From Porticoccaceae bacterium UBA2002 (lineage in GTDB: Bacteria; Pseudomonadota; Gammaproteobacteria; Pseudomonadales; Porticoccaceae): a stretch of 37,362 nucleotides of DNA. Positions 18,509 through 27,677 of this stretch are shown here, in pieces. The DNA is taken from NCBI GenBank assembly GCA_002334915.1, contig DDCQ01000067.1:1482-38843 (forward strand), written 5' to 3'. The translations under genes and the position numbers were made by a program. Below the pieces are notes generated by a model. It did no database searches. It worked only from the letters and a program-made list of their open reading frames with translations, and was not told the DNA's origin. How positions within the stretch are numbered: the stretch's first letter is position 1; each line of letters starts with the position of its first letter.

Positions 18509-19750
18509 ATGCCTTTTGGGCTTTTAAAGTATGGACTCAGTAGCGAGTATCCAGCACAGCATCATTTTACCCCTGCCACAGAGCTTAAAAAGCACTACGA
18601 CGTAGTGATTATTGGCGCTGGTGGTCATGGCACCGCCATTGCCTATAATCTGGCAAAGTATCATGGCATTACCAATGTCGCTGTATTGGAAAAAAGCTAT
18701 CTGGGTGGTGGCAATACGGCTCGCAACACTGCAGTTATTCGCTCTAACTATCTTACCGAAGAGGGCGTTAGCTTCTACCGTGAGTCAGTCAAACTCTACA
18801 ATAATCTCAGCAATGAATTTAACTATAACGTGATGATGGAAAATCGCGGGCAGCTAACACTGGCCCACAGCGATGCCGCCATTCGCAGTTTTCGCTGGCG
18901 CGCCGAGGTTAATCAGCATATGGGGGTGCGCTCAGAGCTTATCGATCGTCAGACCATTGCCGAGCTGGTTCCCAACCTCAATATGTCCGAGGACTCACGC
19001 TTCCCGATTATGGCCGGACTCTGGCATGCTGATGGCGCAACAGCCCGCCACGATGCCGTTGCCTGGGGCTATGCCAAAGGCGCCTGTGAGCGCGGCGTAG
19101 AATTACATCAGCTGACTGAAGTTGAAGATATTGAAGTGGTTAAAGGTCGCGTTAGTGCCGTAAAAACTAATCGCGGCCGGGTTGAATGTGGCGCCGTGGT
19201 TCAAGCTGTTGCCGGCGCTAGCTCGATAGTCGCAAAAAAGGCTGGTATTCCATTGCCCATACATTGCTACCCGCTGCAGGCAATGGTGACCCAGCCCTAT
19301 AAACCCATACTCACCCCCCATGTCAGCTCACCCCATGTGCATGTCTATGTGCATCAGACCTCTCGCGGCGAGTTTGTTATAGGCGGCGGTTCAGACCCCT
19401 ACCCGCTCTACCACACCAGAGCCACATTGGATCAGCGTGAGACACTAAGCGCTGCAGCCATGGAGCTATTTCCGTTTTTAGCCCAGGCAAGAATGCTGCG
19501 CCAGTGGGCGGGCACCACAGATATGACCCCGGACTACAGCCCAATCATGGGGCTGAGCCCAGTAGAAAATTATTACCTGGACGCCGGTTGGGGAACCTGG
19601 GGCTTTAAAGCTACTCCTATCTGCGGTGTCACTATGGCTGAGTTGGTGGCAACCAAAAAAGTGCCAGATATTATCAAGCCCTTTGAGCTTGAGCGCTTCT
19701 ACAACTATGAACAAATAAACGAAGCCGGCGCTACCGCCGCCAGCCACTGA
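18509..19750 (+). CDS. soxB: Sarcosine oxidase beta subunit
   Basis: This is the catalytic subunit of heterotetrameric sarcosine oxidase, which oxidises sarcosine to glycine and passes the methyl carbon to THF. The 413-residue product has the FAD-binding DVVIIGAGGHGTAIAYNL and the conserved ARNTAVIRSNYL. The histidine in TARHDAVAWGYAKGA (His181 here) is, by context, the residue that carries covalent FMN in characterised enzymes. The C-terminal GWGTWGFKATPICG is also conserved. The ATG at 18509 follows a strong GGGGGAG ribosome-binding site. Order soxB-soxD-soxA-soxG is the standard one. Confidence 0.97.
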   Translation: MPFGLLKYGLSSEYPAQHHFTPATELKKHYDVVIIGAGGHGTAIAYNLAKYHGITNVAVLEKSYLGGGNTARNTAVIRSNYLTEEGVSFYRESVKLYNNLSNEFNYNVMMENRGQLTLAHSDAAIRSFRWRAEVNQHMGVRSELIDRQTIAELVPNLNMSEDSRFPIMAGLWHADGATARHDAVAWGYAKGACERGVELHQLTEVEDIEVVKGRVSAVKTNRGRVECGAVVQAVAGASSIVAKKAGIPLPIHCYPLQAMVTQPYKPILTPHVSSPHVHVYVHQTSRGEFVIGGGSDPYPLYHTRATLDQRETLSAAAMELFPFLAQARMLRQWAGTTDMTPDYSPIMGLSPVENYYLDAGWGTWGFKATPICGVTMAELVATKKVPDIIKPFELERFYNYEQINEAGATAASH

Positions 19751-19761
19751 GGGAGACGACA

Positions 19762-20064
19762 ATGAAACTATTAACTTGCCCCCTCAATGGCCAGCGCAAT
19801 ATCTCTGAATTTACCTATGGTGGTGAGTACCACCCTATGCCAAACCCAAATTCCACCAGCCCCAGAAAGTGGGCCGAGTATGTATTCTTTCACGACAATG
19901 AGGCCGGCGTGGTTATCGAATGGTGGTGCCATACCGCCAGCTCATTTTGGTTTCTGGCAGAGCGCAACACTGTTACAGATACAGTGATTCGCACCTTTGA
20001 AGCCAGTGAAATATTTAAGCGACGAATCGACTTTGTTGAGCCGACCTCCGGAGACATAACCTGA
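19762..20064 (+). CDS. soxD: Sarcosine oxidase delta subunit, non-canonical zinc site
   Basis: This is the small subunit of heterotetrameric sarcosine oxidase (100 residues). The family signature SEFTYGGEYHPMP is present, and the C-terminal half shows EWWCHTASSFWF. In characterised delta subunits zinc is held by two cysteines of an N-terminal CPxCG plus a later His and Cys (HxxGC). Here only the first cysteine remains (TCPLNG, with Asn in place of the second) and the HxxGC cysteine is serine. A cysteine instead stands directly before the conserved histidine (Cys56-His57). The subunit may bind zinc differently or not at all. Its TGA overlaps the soxA ATG by one base. Confidence 0.93.
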   Translation: MKLLTCPLNGQRNISEFTYGGEYHPMPNPNSTSPRKWAEYVFFHDNEAGVVIEWWCHTASSFWFLAERNTVTDTVIRTFEASEIFKRRIDFVEPTSGDIT

Positions 20065-22961
20065 TGCAACGCTTACCCCTCCCCTATGGTCTGCTAATTG
20101 ATCGCGAGCAAACGATTGGATTTAGTTTTGAAAACAAGTCTTACCAGGGTTTTGCCGGCGATACTATTGCCAGTGCACTGGCTGCTAACAACCAGTGGCT
20201 GTTGAGCCGCTCATTTAAGTACCATCGACCTCGCGGCGCACTGACTATGGCGGGGCAGGATGCCAATACCATGGTGCAGTTGCCATCCAACCCCAATGCG
20301 CTGGCAGATAAGGAGCCTCTATCTGCAGACCTAAGGGTAATGGGGCAGAACTATAGCGGCAGTTTAAAGACTGATCGCGGTGCACTGCTGGGGTTGTTTT
20401 CACGGTTTTTACCGGTTGGCTTCTATTACAAAGCTTTCTTTAAACCCAGAGGCATATGGGAAAAATGGGCTCCGCTGATTCGAAAAAAAGCCGGTCTGGG
20501 CATTATTGATCAGCAGCTGGAGCCAGACTATTACGACAAGCAGTACAAATTTTATGATGTGGTGGTGGTAGGCGCAGGCCCCTCTGGCATGCAAGCGGCA
20601 CTCACTGCTGCTGTGGATGGCTGTGAGGTACTGCTGGTCGATGAAAACCCTGTGCTGGGTGGCTCATTAAACTATTCCCGTCTGGATGCAAAAGGCAGCA
20701 TGGCCAGAGAGGTCCGCGATCTGCTGGTGCATGATATTGAGGCCAATAGCAATATTACCTGTATGACCAATGCCACGGTGAATGCCTGGTTTGCCGATAA
20801 CTGGCTACCTATTATTTGCCAAAAGCGTCTTTATAAGGTGCGCGCCAAACAGACCATTCTGTGCACCGGCGCGCTGGAGCAGCAGGCAGTTTTTCATAAC
20901 AATGATCTGCCGGGCGTAATGATGTCCAGCGCCGCCCAGCGCTTGATTCACCTCTACGGTGTTCGTCCGGGCAAAACCGCGGTTATTGTCACTGGCAATG
21001 ATGATGGCTATGCCAATGCCCTGGACCTGACTGACGCTGGGGTTCAGGTTGCGGCTATTGTGGATCTGCGCGATAAACCCAAATCCAGCCCTCTGGTCAG
21101 GGCCGCGAAAAGACGCGGCATTGAAATTAAAACTGGCTATGCGGTCTATGCCGCACAAAAGCGACGCAATCATTTGGCCGGTGTGGTAATTCGCAAAATA
21201 CTCAGTCAGGGCGTTTGTGATACTCAGAGCAAGAAAATTCGCTGTGACCTGCTGTGTATGGCAATTGGCTACACTCCCACCTATCAACTGGCCTGTCAGG
21301 CTGGAGGACAGCTTAGCTACGACGATAAGTCGGCGATGTTTACCCTGAATAATCTGCCCGATGGTTTGCAGATAGCCGGCTCTGTGGATAGTTATTGGGA
21401 TCTGGGTAACTGCCTTGAGGAAGGTGCCAGGGCTGCAACCATTGCCACCAATGGGCTGGGTTTTACTCAGGCCGTTATCCCCGAGCCAATAGCTAAGGAA
21501 AAACATAGCCCCAACCATAGCTGGCCTATTTTTGCCCATCCCAAAGGCAAGGAATTTGTCGACTACGATGAGGATCTGACCATTGCCGATATTGTTAATG
21601 CCACCCGCGACGGCTATGAGCATATTCAGCTGGTCAAGCGCTATTCAACCTGTGGTATGGGGCCGTCTCAGGGTCGTCATTCGGCACTCGCCGCTGCCAG
21701 GTTAGTAGCCGCTGCCACTAATCGTACCGTGGCAGAGACCGGTGTGACCACGGCACGGCCTCCCTTTGCGCCAGAGCATTTGGGCCACAGTGCCGGACGC
21801 AGCTTTTATCCAGCCCGCCGCAGCAATATGCACTACCGGCATATCGAAGCTGGTGCCCAGATGCTGCAGGCTGGCGCCTGGTATCGCCCAGCTTTTTATG
21901 GCGAGGCCACTGATCGAGAAAATCGTATCAACAATGAAGTCAATAATGTGCGCAACAATGTGGGCCTAGTGGATGTATCTACCCTGGGTGGGCTTGAAGT
22001 GCGCGGCCCGGATGCCGGTGAATTTCTCAACCGCTTTTATACCTTTGGTTTTATCAAGCAACCTGTGGGCCGGGCCCGCTACGCTCTGCTGACCAATGAG
22101 GCGGGCGTGGTAATTGATGATGGCGTGGCCTGTAGGTTTAGCCACCAGCACTACTATGTCACTGCAACCACGGGCGGCGTAGATCGCGTGTACCAGACCA
22201 TGCTGAAGTGGAATGCTCAGTGGCGCCTGGATGTGGATATTGCCAATGTCACCTCAGCTTACTGTGGCGTCAATATTGCCGGCCCCAGAGCTCGTCAGGT
22301 ACTGGCTAAAATTTGCTCTGATATTGATCTGCGAGCAGAAGCTTTTCCCTATATGGGTGTTCGCGAAGGCACAGTTGCAGACATCCCGGCTCGATTAATT
22401 CGCGTGGGTTTTGTCGGCGAGTTGGGTTACGAGATACATGTACCCCAGCAATATGGTGAAGCACTCTGGGATGCCCTGATGGAAGCTGGTCGCGAAGAAA
22501 CTATTAAGCCCTTTGGTATTGAGGCACAGCGGATTCTGCGCCTGGAGAAAGGGCATATTATTATTGGACAGGACACAGATGCCATGTCCAACCCCATGGA
22601 AGTACAGATGGGCTGGGCTGTGTCCCACAAGAAGCCATTCTTTGTGGGTGGACGCACTATTGCTGAGTTGGAAATGAAAATGCCAATCAGAAGTCTGGTG
22701 GGTTTTGTGGTCAATGATGAAAATGCGCCCATTCCACTGGAGAGCCATCTGGTGCTGGATGGAGATCAGATGACCGGCCGGGTGACCTCCTGCAACTATT
22801 CACCCACTCTGGGCAAACCTATTGGTCTGGCCTATGTGCAGCCCCATTGTGCCGAGCCAGGCAGTCAGATCAGCATCAAATCCTCTGGAGCTGTAATGGT
22901 CGAGGCCAATGTAGTGACTCTGCCCTTCTATGATTCCAAAACACTGCGTCAGGAGCTGTAA
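20064..22961 (+). CDS. soxA: Sarcosine oxidase alpha subunit
   Basis: This large subunit (965 residues, normal) accepts electrons, binds NAD and carries the folate site. The N-terminal 100 residues form the ferredoxin-like domain (DRSQ-type start LIDREQTIGFSFENKSYQGF). The NAD-binding Rossmann motif is VVVVGAGPSGMQAALTAA at about residue 166. The C-terminal 380 residues are a GcvT-like aminomethyltransferase domain, visible as NNVGLVDVSTLGGLEVRGPD and GIEAQRILRLEKGHIIIGQD. Together with soxB it forms methylene-THF and H2O2 from sarcosine. It is tightly packed in the operon, with a 1-bp overlap upstream and 2 bp before soxG. Confidence 0.97.
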   Translation: MQRLPLPYGLLIDREQTIGFSFENKSYQGFAGDTIASALAANNQWLLSRSFKYHRPRGALTMAGQDANTMVQLPSNPNALADKEPLSADLRVMGQNYSGSLKTDRGALLGLFSRFLPVGFYYKAFFKPRGIWEKWAPLIRKKAGLGIIDQQLEPDYYDKQYKFYDVVVVGAGPSGMQAALTAAVDGCEVLLVDENPVLGGSLNYSRLDAKGSMAREVRDLLVHDIEANSNITCMTNATVNAWFADNWLPIICQKRLYKVRAKQTILCTGALEQQAVFHNNDLPGVMMSSAAQRLIHLYGVRPGKTAVIVTGNDDGYANALDLTDAGVQVAAIVDLRDKPKSSPLVRAAKRRGIEIKTGYAVYAAQKRRNHLAGVVIRKILSQGVCDTQSKKIRCDLLCMAIGYTPTYQLACQAGGQLSYDDKSAMFTLNNLPDGLQIAGSVDSYWDLGNCLEEGARAATIATNGLGFTQAVIPEPIAKEKHSPNHSWPIFAHPKGKEFVDYDEDLTIADIVNATRDGYEHIQLVKRYSTCGMGPSQGRHSALAAARLVAAATNRTVAETGVTTARPPFAPEHLGHSAGRSFYPARRSNMHYRHIEAGAQMLQAGAWYRPAFYGEATDRENRINNEVNNVRNNVGLVDVSTLGGLEVRGPDAGEFLNRFYTFGFIKQPVGRARYALLTNEAGVVIDDGVACRFSHQHYYVTATTGGVDRVYQTMLKWNAQWRLDVDIANVTSAYCGVNIAGPRARQVLAKICSDIDLRAEAFPYMGVREGTVADIPARLIRVGFVGELGYEIHVPQQYGEALWDALMEAGREETIKPFGIEAQRILRLEKGHIIIGQDTDAMSNPMEVQMGWAVSHKKPFFVGGRTIAELEMKMPIRSLVGFVVNDENAPIPLESHLVLDGDQMTGRVTSCNYSPTLGKPIGLAYVQPHCAEPGSQISIKSSGAVMVEANVVTLPFYDSKTLRQEL

Positions 22962-22963
22962 CC

Positions 22964-23665
22964 ATGAGTGAACAAAAACCTGATCAGGCCCTGAGACGCA
23001 GCCCTCTTTATCGCCGTCATCTGCAGTTAAATGCGCGGTTTGAAGAGCTTGGCGATGCTCTGGTGGTAAGTGCCTATGGCGATACAGGTATGGAACCCAG
23101 ACTGGGTGTCAGCCTGGCAGTGGCTGACCTGTGCTGTCTGCCGCGCACGGGATTTAAAGGTCCCGGGGCTCCTGACTGGGCCGCTGACCAGGGGGTAGAA
23201 CTGCCCTCAGCACCCAATACAGCGCTGGCCCAGGCCGATGGATCCTTGGTCGCTAAACTCTCCCATCAAGAACTGTTAATTTGCTCTGATATGCAGGGCC
23301 ACTCCGGCCTGATAGATAGACTTAACCATCAGGCTCCTGCTCCGGGAGTCTATTCCCTGCCCCGCGCAGATAGCCACAGCTGGCTGGCCGTTACAGGCCT
23401 GCTGGCAGCAGAGATGTTTTCAAAAATCTGCGGGGTGGATTTGCGTACCCATAAGTTCGCCCAGGGCCAGGTAGCCCAGACATCCATCGCCAAAATTAAT
23501 GGTGTAATTGTCCGTCATGACCTGGGCGCTACCCCTTGCTTCCATATTTTCAGTGATATTGCATCTACAGAGTTTCTGTGGGACTGCCTGCTGGATGCTA
23601 TGGAAGAACATCTGGGCGTCGCCATTGGTGTCGCAGCCATAAGAAGTCTTGCCGCGACTGAGTAA
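22964..23665 (+). CDS. soxG: Sarcosine oxidase gamma subunit
   Basis: This 233-residue GcvT-fold subunit completes the sarcosine oxidase heterotetramer. Visible family features are LGVSLAVADLCCLPRTGFKGPGA, the DSHSWLAVTGLLAAEMFSKICGVDLR segment and the C-terminal SDIASTEFLWDCLLDAMEE. It starts with ATG two bases after the soxA stop. A LysR-type regulator gene follows after 35 bp on the same strand, with no terminator visible between them. Confidence 0.93.
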   Translation: MSEQKPDQALRRSPLYRRHLQLNARFEELGDALVVSAYGDTGMEPRLGVSLAVADLCCLPRTGFKGPGAPDWAADQGVELPSAPNTALAQADGSLVAKLSHQELLICSDMQGHSGLIDRLNHQAPAPGVYSLPRADSHSWLAVTGLLAAEMFSKICGVDLRTHKFAQGQVAQTSIAKINGVIVRHDLGATPCFHIFSDIASTEFLWDCLLDAMEEHLGVAIGVAAIRSLAATE

Positions 23666-23700
23666 CGCCTGCGCTAATTCATAGCTTATACTTCTGAGCT

Positions 23701-24678
23701 ATGAAAAGGCACAAAAATATAGAAATGTCCGCGCTGCGTATTTTTGCTGCAGTCAGTGAGACGGAGACATTAACCCAGGCCGCCGAGCGCCTGGGTATCA
23801 CTCAGTCTGCGGTATCACAAACCATCAAACAGCTGGAGATTCAGACCCATACCCAGCTGGTGGACACTAGATCTCGCCCGGTTAGGCTCACCCCCAGTGG
23901 TCAGGTACTTAAAGATTACGCCCTGCAAATTATCGATGATACTAAACGCATGCTGGCCGACGTACGCCTGACTGCCAAAGGCGGCACACTGCCCTTAAAT
24001 ATAGGTATGGTCGATTCATTTTGCGATGTGGCGGGCCTGCAACTGATGCAACAGCTCAACCCCTATGTCTCCAAACTGACCCTGCGCACAGGTCTGGGAT
24101 CATCTCTGTCTCAGGATTTACTAAATCGCAATCTGGATATATTGATTACCAGCGACCCGATCGATGAACATCCGGAGCTGCAGCGCTATCCTATTTTGCG
24201 CGACCCCTTTGTGATGATTGTGCCAGATAACTGCAGCGAAGAGGGCTCGGTAACAGCGGCCTGGCTAGCCGAGAATGTACCCTTTATTCATTACACTAGA
24301 GAATCCCGACTGGGCAAATTGACTGATCTGATAGCCCGTCGCTTGGACATCCAGCCCCAGACTGCCTATGAGCTGGACAGCACACAAACCCTAATGCGTT
24401 TTGTGCAGTCTGGTCAGGGCTGGGCTATTACCACCGGCCTCTGTCTGGTGCGCTATCCCGAACTATTGCAGGGTTGCAGAGTATTGCAACTGGCCAGTGG
24501 TGCCAACGCGCGCCATTTAACTATGCTCTGCCGCGAGAATGAACTGGGTGTCTTACCGGAGCAAATCGCGACCGCCTGCCGCTCAATCTACAGCGACGAA
24601 ATAGTGCCCCAACTAATAAAGATAGCGCCCTGGCTTGAACAGCAGGCCTATGCCATTACCGAAATGCCGGCCATCTAA
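23701..24678 (+). CDS. LysR-type transcriptional regulator next to sox genes
   Basis: This DNA-binding regulator (325 residues) has an N-terminal winged helix-turn-helix, LTQAAERLGITQSAVSQTIKQLE at about residues 22-44, and a periplasmic-binding-protein-like effector domain. Because it directly follows soxG on the same strand it could control the sarcosine oxidase operon. It is also convergent with dddD (48-bp gap), so a role in DMSP genes cannot be excluded. The effector is unknown. LysR proteins usually act from divergently placed operators, and none is evident here, which makes the target uncertain. Confidence 0.92.
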   Translation: MKRHKNIEMSALRIFAAVSETETLTQAAERLGITQSAVSQTIKQLEIQTHTQLVDTRSRPVRLTPSGQVLKDYALQIIDDTKRMLADVRLTAKGGTLPLNIGMVDSFCDVAGLQLMQQLNPYVSKLTLRTGLGSSLSQDLLNRNLDILITSDPIDEHPELQRYPILRDPFVMIVPDNCSEEGSVTAAWLAENVPFIHYTRESRLGKLTDLIARRLDIQPQTAYELDSTQTLMRFVQSGQGWAITTGLCLVRYPELLQGCRVLQLASGANARHLTMLCRENELGVLPEQIATACRSIYSDEIVPQLIKIAPWLEQQAYAITEMPAI

Positions 24679-24725
24679 TGAACAGATCGAAGCAAGAGGA
24701 CGTTTGCGACTGCGGCTAATGCAGT

Positions 24726-27335
24726 TTATGTGATGAAGATATCTCCCTCGGTCGACTCGGTATCGACCCAACTTGCAGCCTCTGTATCCACAGCGCTGAA
24801 AAGTCCATCTAGTTCAGGCATTGGCTGCCCCGAAGAATCGGCTGGCAGGTAGGTTTTACCCCAGGCTAAACCAGCGATACCGCGCTCCAGCATGGCATCA
24901 ATCTGCACATCTGTGTAACCCACTGCCGCAAGAATTTCGCGGGTGGATTGGCCATGGGCCTCGGTTGGGCCCACTGCATCAATCCGGGCACAGGTTGGAC
25001 GAATCGCATAATGATCAATCTGAGTTAGCTGATGACCGCTGGGATGATCAGGATAAATAGAGAAAGCAAAGCTGCCACGCTCAGTACCCACTGTGCCATC
25101 GGCGACTCGGCTGTACTGCTCGCGCAGGGTCTCAATAGACAGAGGCTGCGCCGCTGCCACATCTGCGGCCAGCAAACGCTTCATCCATTTCTGCGAAGAC
25201 GCCTGCTGGAATGCTACGGTTAAAAATACCTGAATATCTGCGGTGGTGGTAATACCTTGCAGCCCCTGAATATTCTCCAGAGCAGGCAGATCGGCTGACT
25301 CGGCATCGAGGAAAATCCAGTCATCGGCTGTCTGATAAAAGTGGGATAGCTCATGGTTCCCCATCGCCTGACGACCAGAGGGTTCACTGAAGTCTTCAAG
25401 ACCTTCATAGTCGAAACAGAATGGCAGCTGGGCCAGATTAGTCACCGCGGACAGCGAGGTTCGCGCGCGGCTCGCTTCTCCGGTTTTAGCTCTGTGGTAA
25501 AGTGCTACCGCCATTGCCAGACCACCGGCAAAGCCACAGTTCACATCCAGAGTACCCAGGTGGGCATGTTCCTCTGGGGTATCAGGACCGCCGAAGCGAC
25601 TCATAATGCCGCTATTGGCCTGAATAATATCGTCGTAGCCAATATAGTTCGTCTTCTGCGCCGGTACGGGGCCACCCAGACAATCGAGCCGACAGAACAG
25701 CACACCGGGATTAATCGCCTGCAGTGCATCATGATCCAGCCCCAATGGCTTCATCTGACGCTCCGGTGCATTGATCACCACCATATCCACAGAGCGAACC
25801 AAACGGTTAAAGGCTTCTCGGCCCTCTTCTGTATTGATATCAATCAGTGCACTGCTCTTACCCATATCTGCCTGGAAGGCAAATAAGGTTCCGATCAGTG
25901 GATCGTACATGGGCACCACCGGCTCGATCTTAATCACCTCGGCCCCAAAGCGGCCAAGGAAAGCTGTGGAATGAGGACCGGCAATCACATTGGTCAAATC
26001 CAGCACCCGCAGCCCATCAAGCCAGCCCTGGGACTGCTTTGCTGGAGTCTGCTGGACAAGTACTGGTTTCGCTACCGCAACAAGCTCGGCCAGGGCCTGG
26101 TCAAAAATGACAAACCTGCGCGCAGCAGGGGCTAACATCCGGTGTGCAGATTCTTCTAACCAGGCCACCGGGCCAGGCTGCTTCATTAGCCCGTACTCCG
26201 GGTCATTTACTTCAACAATCAGTCCTGCATCATTGCAGTGTTTGCTATTGACCCATTCTTTGGTCGTTCTGTGTGGTGCGCCGGGGATCTGGCCCTCACC
26301 AAAAATTACACCCCACTGCGAAGATGTCTTAGTACGCATGACTAGCTTTATTTTTGCCGAAATAATATCCGCCCAGCGCTTGGGCAGCGGGTAAACACCC
26401 AGAGAGCTCTCACCTTCCCACTCGCTCACCGGCAGATGCAGATCGGTTATCTCTGGCATACCCTCAGCCATCACCTCTTCATAGAGACCCAGCACTTCCA
26501 GACAGCGACGAGCATGGTTGCGATGAGAGGGGCAAACAATATAGAACATGCGGCCATCAGCACATTTATAGGTGCGGTAGAAGGGGTCCAGATATTCCTG
26601 AAGCTGTTCGTAGCTCAGGTCAAAATCAATATTGCTGGCACGGCGGCGCTCGATCTCCAGCTCGCGCATGGTCTTATAGCGTTCTGGCAGATCGGCCACC
26701 TGATAGGAGTTATAGGACAGGCCTTCCATCATCGCCGCAATCACTGGCACTTCTATATGGTCACCCAAACCAGTGTTCTCACGAGCCAGCAGCGCCAGAA
26801 CCACAGAGCTCGCGGCCAGGGTAATGGTGTAAGACGACGCTAAAGGCAGTGGCGAAAAGCAGGGGTTTAAACCCATCAGCACGCGGTTAAAGCCCATATC
26901 CGTAAAGGCTCCCGCTGTCGCGGCTACCACAGCTTCGGTGGCTTTCCACTGGCTGCGCAGCTGGTCGTTGCTAGCAAAACCGGGCACTGACAATGTGATT
27001 AGCTGTGGGTACGTTTTACGCAACTCAGCAAAATCAATGCCCAGTCTCTGCATCACCCCAGGGCGAAATGATTCAATCACCACATCGGCATGATCAATCA
27101 ACTCCAACGCCTGATTCAAACCCTCAGAGGTTTTTAAATCCAGTCGGAGACAGCTTTTGTTGCGGTTCAAAATTCCATTGGCCTGATGCGTCCACTGGGG
27201 CCCTGCAGGCGGGTCAATATGCACCACAGTGGCACCCAAATCTGCCAGTACCATAGCCACCGCTGGACCCGCAATCTGCTGACCAAAGTCGACTACCCGA
27301 ACCCCTTTAAGAGGCAATTGAACCTGTTTTTCCAT
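24726..27335 (-). CDS. dddD: DMSP lyase DddD, fused class III CoA-transferase
   Basis: DddD transfers CoA from acetyl-CoA to dimethylsulfoniopropionate and releases DMS, giving 3-hydroxypropionyl-CoA. Two CaiB/BaiF domains are fused: the first opens with VRVVDFGQQIAGPAVAMVL, the second (residue about 440) with LRVLDLTNVIAGPHSTAFLG. Only the second domain keeps the catalytic aspartate, in GTLDVNCGFAGG (Asp597 here). The equivalent place in the first domain reads PLPLASSYTI. This matches characterised DddD, where the second-domain Asp is essential. I chose the ATG at 27335 (869 residues), which is preceded by AGAG; ATG 27383 and TTG 27431 are also in frame. Its neighbours are dddT, dddB and dddC, the known pathway genes. 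An unrelated double CaiB transferase is possible but unlikely in this context. Confidence 0.92.
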   Translation of the reverse strand: MEKQVQLPLKGVRVVDFGQQIAGPAVAMVLADLGATVVHIDPPAGPQWTHQANGILNRNKSCLRLDLKTSEGLNQALELIDHADVVIESFRPGVMQRLGIDFAELRKTYPQLITLSVPGFASNDQLRSQWKATEAVVAATAGAFTDMGFNRVLMGLNPCFSPLPLASSYTITLAASSVVLALLARENTGLGDHIEVPVIAAMMEGLSYNSYQVADLPERYKTMRELEIERRRASNIDFDLSYEQLQEYLDPFYRTYKCADGRMFYIVCPSHRNHARRCLEVLGLYEEVMAEGMPEITDLHLPVSEWEGESSLGVYPLPKRWADIISAKIKLVMRTKTSSQWGVIFGEGQIPGAPHRTTKEWVNSKHCNDAGLIVEVNDPEYGLMKQPGPVAWLEESAHRMLAPAARRFVIFDQALAELVAVAKPVLVQQTPAKQSQGWLDGLRVLDLTNVIAGPHSTAFLGRFGAEVIKIEPVVPMYDPLIGTLFAFQADMGKSSALIDINTEEGREAFNRLVRSVDMVVINAPERQMKPLGLDHDALQAINPGVLFCRLDCLGGPVPAQKTNYIGYDDIIQANSGIMSRFGGPDTPEEHAHLGTLDVNCGFAGGLAMAVALYHRAKTGEASRARTSLSAVTNLAQLPFCFDYEGLEDFSEPSGRQAMGNHELSHFYQTADDWIFLDAESADLPALENIQGLQGITTTADIQVFLTVAFQQASSQKWMKRLLAADVAAAQPLSIETLREQYSRVADGTVGTERGSFAFSIYPDHPSGHQLTQIDHYAIRPTCARIDAVGPTEAHGQSTREILAAVGYTDVQIDAMLERGIAGLAWGKTYLPADSSGQPMPELDGLFSAVDTEAASWVDTESTEGDIFIT

Positions 27336-27439
27336 CACTGATACTCTGTTTTTTTCTGTGGGCCCTGAATGGTCGTTTTCCATCGCTATAAGAGCCCGCC
27401 TTCTGGCCGCGATCATAGAAACCAACAGCAAGTCCCACC

Positions 27440-27481
27440 AGCAATAAAAAATACCCCTAAGGCCGTGTTTTTTTTATTGCT
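27440..27481. repeat. 12-bp perfect inverted repeat between dddD and dddT
   Basis: AGCAATAAAAAA (27440-27451) is repeated inversely as TTTTTTATTGCT (27470-27481), with an 18-bp interval that itself contains the palindrome CCTAAGG. Because of the A/T tracts it could act as a bidirectional transcription barrier, or it could be a regulator site near the dddD promoter. Confidence 0.6.
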
Positions 27482-27495
27482 AAGATTTTTTTCTC

Positions 27496-27511
27496 CGGGC
27501 TACAGAGCCCG
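27496..27511. repeat. 6-bp GC-rich inverted repeat upstream of dddT
   Basis: CGGGCT (27496-27501) and AGCCCG (27506-27511) flank a 4-bp centre. It is not followed by T on either strand, so a terminator is unlikely. It sits about 90 bp upstream of the predicted dddT -35 element and could be an operator. Confidence 0.4.
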
Positions 27512-27597
27512 CCATTACTGGATTTATCCCAAGACATAATTTTATTAATGGCAGCTGGGTGCTGCTGTGCAAAATAAATTAATAGGGGTCGAATTTG

Positions 27598-27626
27598 TTG
27601 TGCTTTTACTATAAAAACAATATGAT
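27598..27626 (+). promoter_or_regulatory. Predicted sigma-70 promoter of dddT
   Basis: TTGTGC (27598-27603), a 17-bp spacer and TATGAT (27621-27626) precede dddT, giving a leader of roughly 45 bases. It is the best -35/-10 pair in the divergent region on the plus strand. Confidence 0.5.
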
Positions 27627-27666
27627 CTGTATCGTTTTAAGACAGAAATCCATTAAAATAATAATC

Positions 27667-27670
27667 GGAG
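27667..27670 (+). promoter_or_regulatory. Shine-Dalgarno GGAG fixing a TTG start for dddT
   Basis: GGAG ends 7 bases before the TTG at 27678, ideal spacing. The next in-frame ATG (27726) has no such site, so TTG is the likely start codon of dddT. Confidence 0.65.
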
Positions 27671-27677
27671 AATAATT

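Larger units (their letters stand above)
27336..27677. other. Divergent dddD-dddT control region
   Basis: This 342-bp region separates the divergent DMSP genes and must hold both promoters. It contains a 12-bp perfect inverted repeat, a CGGGCT/AGCCCG hairpin and a good sigma-70 promoter for dddT, each listed separately. On the minus strand a TATGAT hexamer (27412-27417) is a possible dddD -10 element. If it is used, the ATG at 27383 or 27335 would be the start. Operators for the LysR or IclR regulators are expected here but cannot be fixed by eye. Confidence 0.6.

Noticed and set aside
20805..21623. A 272-residue minus-strand frame inside soxA
   Set aside because: It is a long shadow frame of the clearly coding soxA; it has no ribosome-binding site or recognisable motif.
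24726..27335. Carnitine-type CoA-transferase (CaiB) function for the fused protein
   Set aside because: The two-domain fusion with a single catalytic Asp in the second half, next to dddT, dddB and dddC homologs, points to DddD; no carnitine genes are nearby.
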